DNA from: Rhodospirillaceae bacterium
Lineage (GTDB): Bacteria > Pseudomonadota > Alphaproteobacteria > UBA9219
DNA: 7,599 bases
Assembly: GCA_003486725.1 (NCBI GenBank)
Contig: DNGD01000089.1
Span: forward strand, 1-7,599
Direction of reading: 5' to 3'
Made by a program: the position numbers and the translations under genes. Below the pieces are notes generated by a model, which saw only the letters and a list, made by a program, of their open reading frames with translations, had not been told where the DNA came from and searched no databases. Positions 6,857-7,599 of the stretch are shown piece by piece. Position 1 is the first letter of the stretch; every line of letters starts with the position of its first letter.

Positions 6857-7213
6857 ATGACCAATGATCCATATTTTTCTTTATCAGAAGAGAGAGTATA
6901 CTTTGTTGAGAGCAATACAACGCAGTTGCGTTCGGAGCTTTTCTTGACCGACCCGAAGATTATCGCACGCGTCAGGAAAGCGATATCTGAAGATTTTATA
7001 CACGAGAATAAAGCGGGCGGGTGGTTCTCGATTCAGTCGGATGCCCTTGAAGAATTTGGGCTAGGCAATTTATCGGTGCGTATCGTTGCTTCTTCCCCCA
7101 CTGATAATTGCTCTCTGAAGTCTTTTGACCTAAGTACATTAATTGCCCGCCGGCGAGTGAGCCAAACAAATAATATTAAGCATACTCCGGCATCTTCTAA
7201 TTTTGGTGATTAG
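6857..7213 (+). CDS. Hypothetical protein, 118 residues, not recognised
   Basis: I do not recognise this protein. The ATG is well supported by AAAGGA (6844-6849) 7 bases upstream. The product is soluble in appearance, with no signal peptide, membrane segment or metal-binding cysteine pattern (a single Cys at 85). Residues 1-80 look like a compact domain: a helix-like stretch around DPKIIARVRKAISEDF (32-47), then GGWFSIQSDALEEFGLGN (54-71) and a beta-like LSVRIVASS (72-80). Residues 100-118 are polar and probably flexible. The DNA is more AT-rich than the genes to the left, as are its flanks. It has its own candidate promoter and a terminator-like hairpin over its stop codon, so it appears to be a single-gene unit. 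It may be a lineage-specific or acquired gene. Frame length, ribosome site and signals argue that it is real. Confidence 0.6.
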   Translation: MTNDPYFSLSEERVYFVESNTTQLRSELFLTDPKIIARVRKAISEDFIHENKAGGWFSIQSDALEEFGLGNLSVRIVASSPTDNCSLKSFDLSTLIARRRVSQTNNIKHTPASSNFGD

Positions 7214-7220
7214 GAGTTTT
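7194..7220 (+). terminator. Intrinsic-terminator-like hairpin over the end of the orphan gene
   Basis: CTTCTAAT (7194-7201) pairs with ATTAGGAG (7209-7216) as an 8-base stem with one G-T wobble and a 7-base loop (7202-7208). It is followed at once by TTTT (7217-7220). The stop codon TAG (7211-7213) lies inside the right arm. The stem is only moderately GC-rich and the T tract is short, so termination may be partial. Confidence 0.4.
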
Positions 7221-7270
7221 AGAAAAACATTGTTTATATCTGCAAATCCTTCCGGAGTTTTGTATTATGT

Positions 7271-7299
7271 TTAAGCTGTTCAAAGCACGCTCATATAAT
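7271..7299 (+). promoter_or_regulatory. Candidate sigma-70 promoter of the yjdM-like gene
   Basis: TATAAT (7294-7299) is a perfect -10 box. TTAAGC (7271-7276) is a partial -35 (3 of 6) at the ideal 17-base spacing. Transcription would start near 7306, giving a leader of about 90 bases before the ATG at 7398. It sits in the 184-base gap (7214-7397) after the terminator-like hairpin, as expected for an independent unit. Nothing else firm was seen in that gap. Confidence 0.45.
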
Positions 7300-7397
7300 G
7301 AATGGCGTACGTGCTGGGGACAATCCGTGATTTCCTTTGTGACTGCAACGGGGTAACGTCGTGCCCATCGACTCATTTTCAAGAAAGATAGCGCGCG

Positions 7398-7599
7398 ATG
7401 GATAACAAAAGCCCGATATGTCCCCGATGCTCCTCGGAATATGCCTATCAGGATGGCCCTCTCTGGATCTGCCCCGAATGTGCGCATGAATGGAGCAGCG
7501 AGGCGTCTTCAGACGTCGCAGCAGCGGCAGAGGAGGGCGTGCGCGATGCGAACGGCAATGTTCTGGCAACAGGCGACACGGTAACGTTAATCAAGGAGG
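7398..7599 (+). CDS. yjdM: YjdM/PhnA-type zinc-ribbon protein; 3' end beyond the window
   Basis: The first 67 codons of a small protein of the YjdM family (formerly PhnA, 'alkylphosphonate utilization operon protein'), usually about 110 residues. The N-terminal zinc ribbon shows Cys 8 and 11 (CPRC) and Cys 25 and 28 (CPEC), within the family pattern CPxCxSEYxYxD...WICPECAHEW. The second domain begins with VRDANGNVLATGDTVTLIKE at 48-67, matching the conserved VKDxNGNxLxDGDxVTxIKD region of the E. coli protein as I recall it. A stretch of Ala and Glu links the two. An in-frame TAG at 7389-7391 rules out an earlier start. The ribosome site is weak (AAGAAAG, 7381-7387). The family's cellular role is not well defined, and despite the old name it is not itself phosphonoacetate hydrolase. 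It is probably expressed from the promoter near 7271-7299. Confidence 0.9.
   Translation, partial: MDNKSPICPRCSSEYAYQDGPLWICPECAHEWSSEASSDVAAAAEEGVRDANGNVLATGDTVTLIKE

Noticed and set aside
7197..7569. Two minus-strand frames over the yjdM region
   Set aside because: They are antisense to the recognisable zinc-ribbon gene and its leader. The products resemble no family.

Overview
The window reads as ordinary chromosomal DNA of a Gram-negative bacterium. An alphaproteobacterium with some anaerobic or microaerobic capacity is my best guess. This is inferred from the style of the RNA methyltransferase, the Sec-exported DUF3300 protein, the moderately GC-rich codon use and the form of the 2-oxoacid:ferredoxin oxidoreductase genes. 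No rRNA, tRNA, CRISPR array, insertion sequence or phage gene was seen.

Left part (1-3807, + strand): the end of an operon for a multi-subunit pyruvate (2-oxoacid):ferredoxin oxidoreductase. A 5'-truncated alpha subunit (porA) overlaps the beta subunit (porB) by one base. porB is followed after 2 bases by a 540-residue GltD-like flavoprotein that carries a two-cluster ferredoxin domain at its C-terminus. Together they should oxidise pyruvate to acetyl-CoA and CO2 and pass the electrons through iron-sulfur clusters to FAD and NAD(P). A gamma subunit gene probably lies just upstream of the window.

Middle (3804-5411, - strand): a convergent gene for an exported DUF3300 protein. It has a conserved N-terminal domain, a Tyr/Pro-rich linker, a His-rich stretch and a long Arg-rich, partly repetitive tail. 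Its stop codon overlaps the stop of the flavoprotein gene by 4 bases. A divergent intergenic region (5412-5626) separates it from a + strand gene for a THUMP-domain, RlmL-type 23S rRNA guanine-N2 methyltransferase. The start codon of that gene is ambiguous.

Right part (6743-7599): a more AT-rich stretch with an unrecognised 118-residue protein. It has its own candidate promoter, a near-palindrome at the predicted transcription start and an intrinsic-terminator-like hairpin over its stop codon. Next come a 184-base gap holding a perfect TATAAT box and the 5' part of a YjdM/PhnA-type zinc-ribbon gene, cut by the window end.

I see no clear novel system. The points most worth a second look are the fused NAD(P)-linked electron-transfer subunit of the oxidoreductase and the orphan gene at 6857-7213. 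No stretch longer than about 220 bases lacks a gene.
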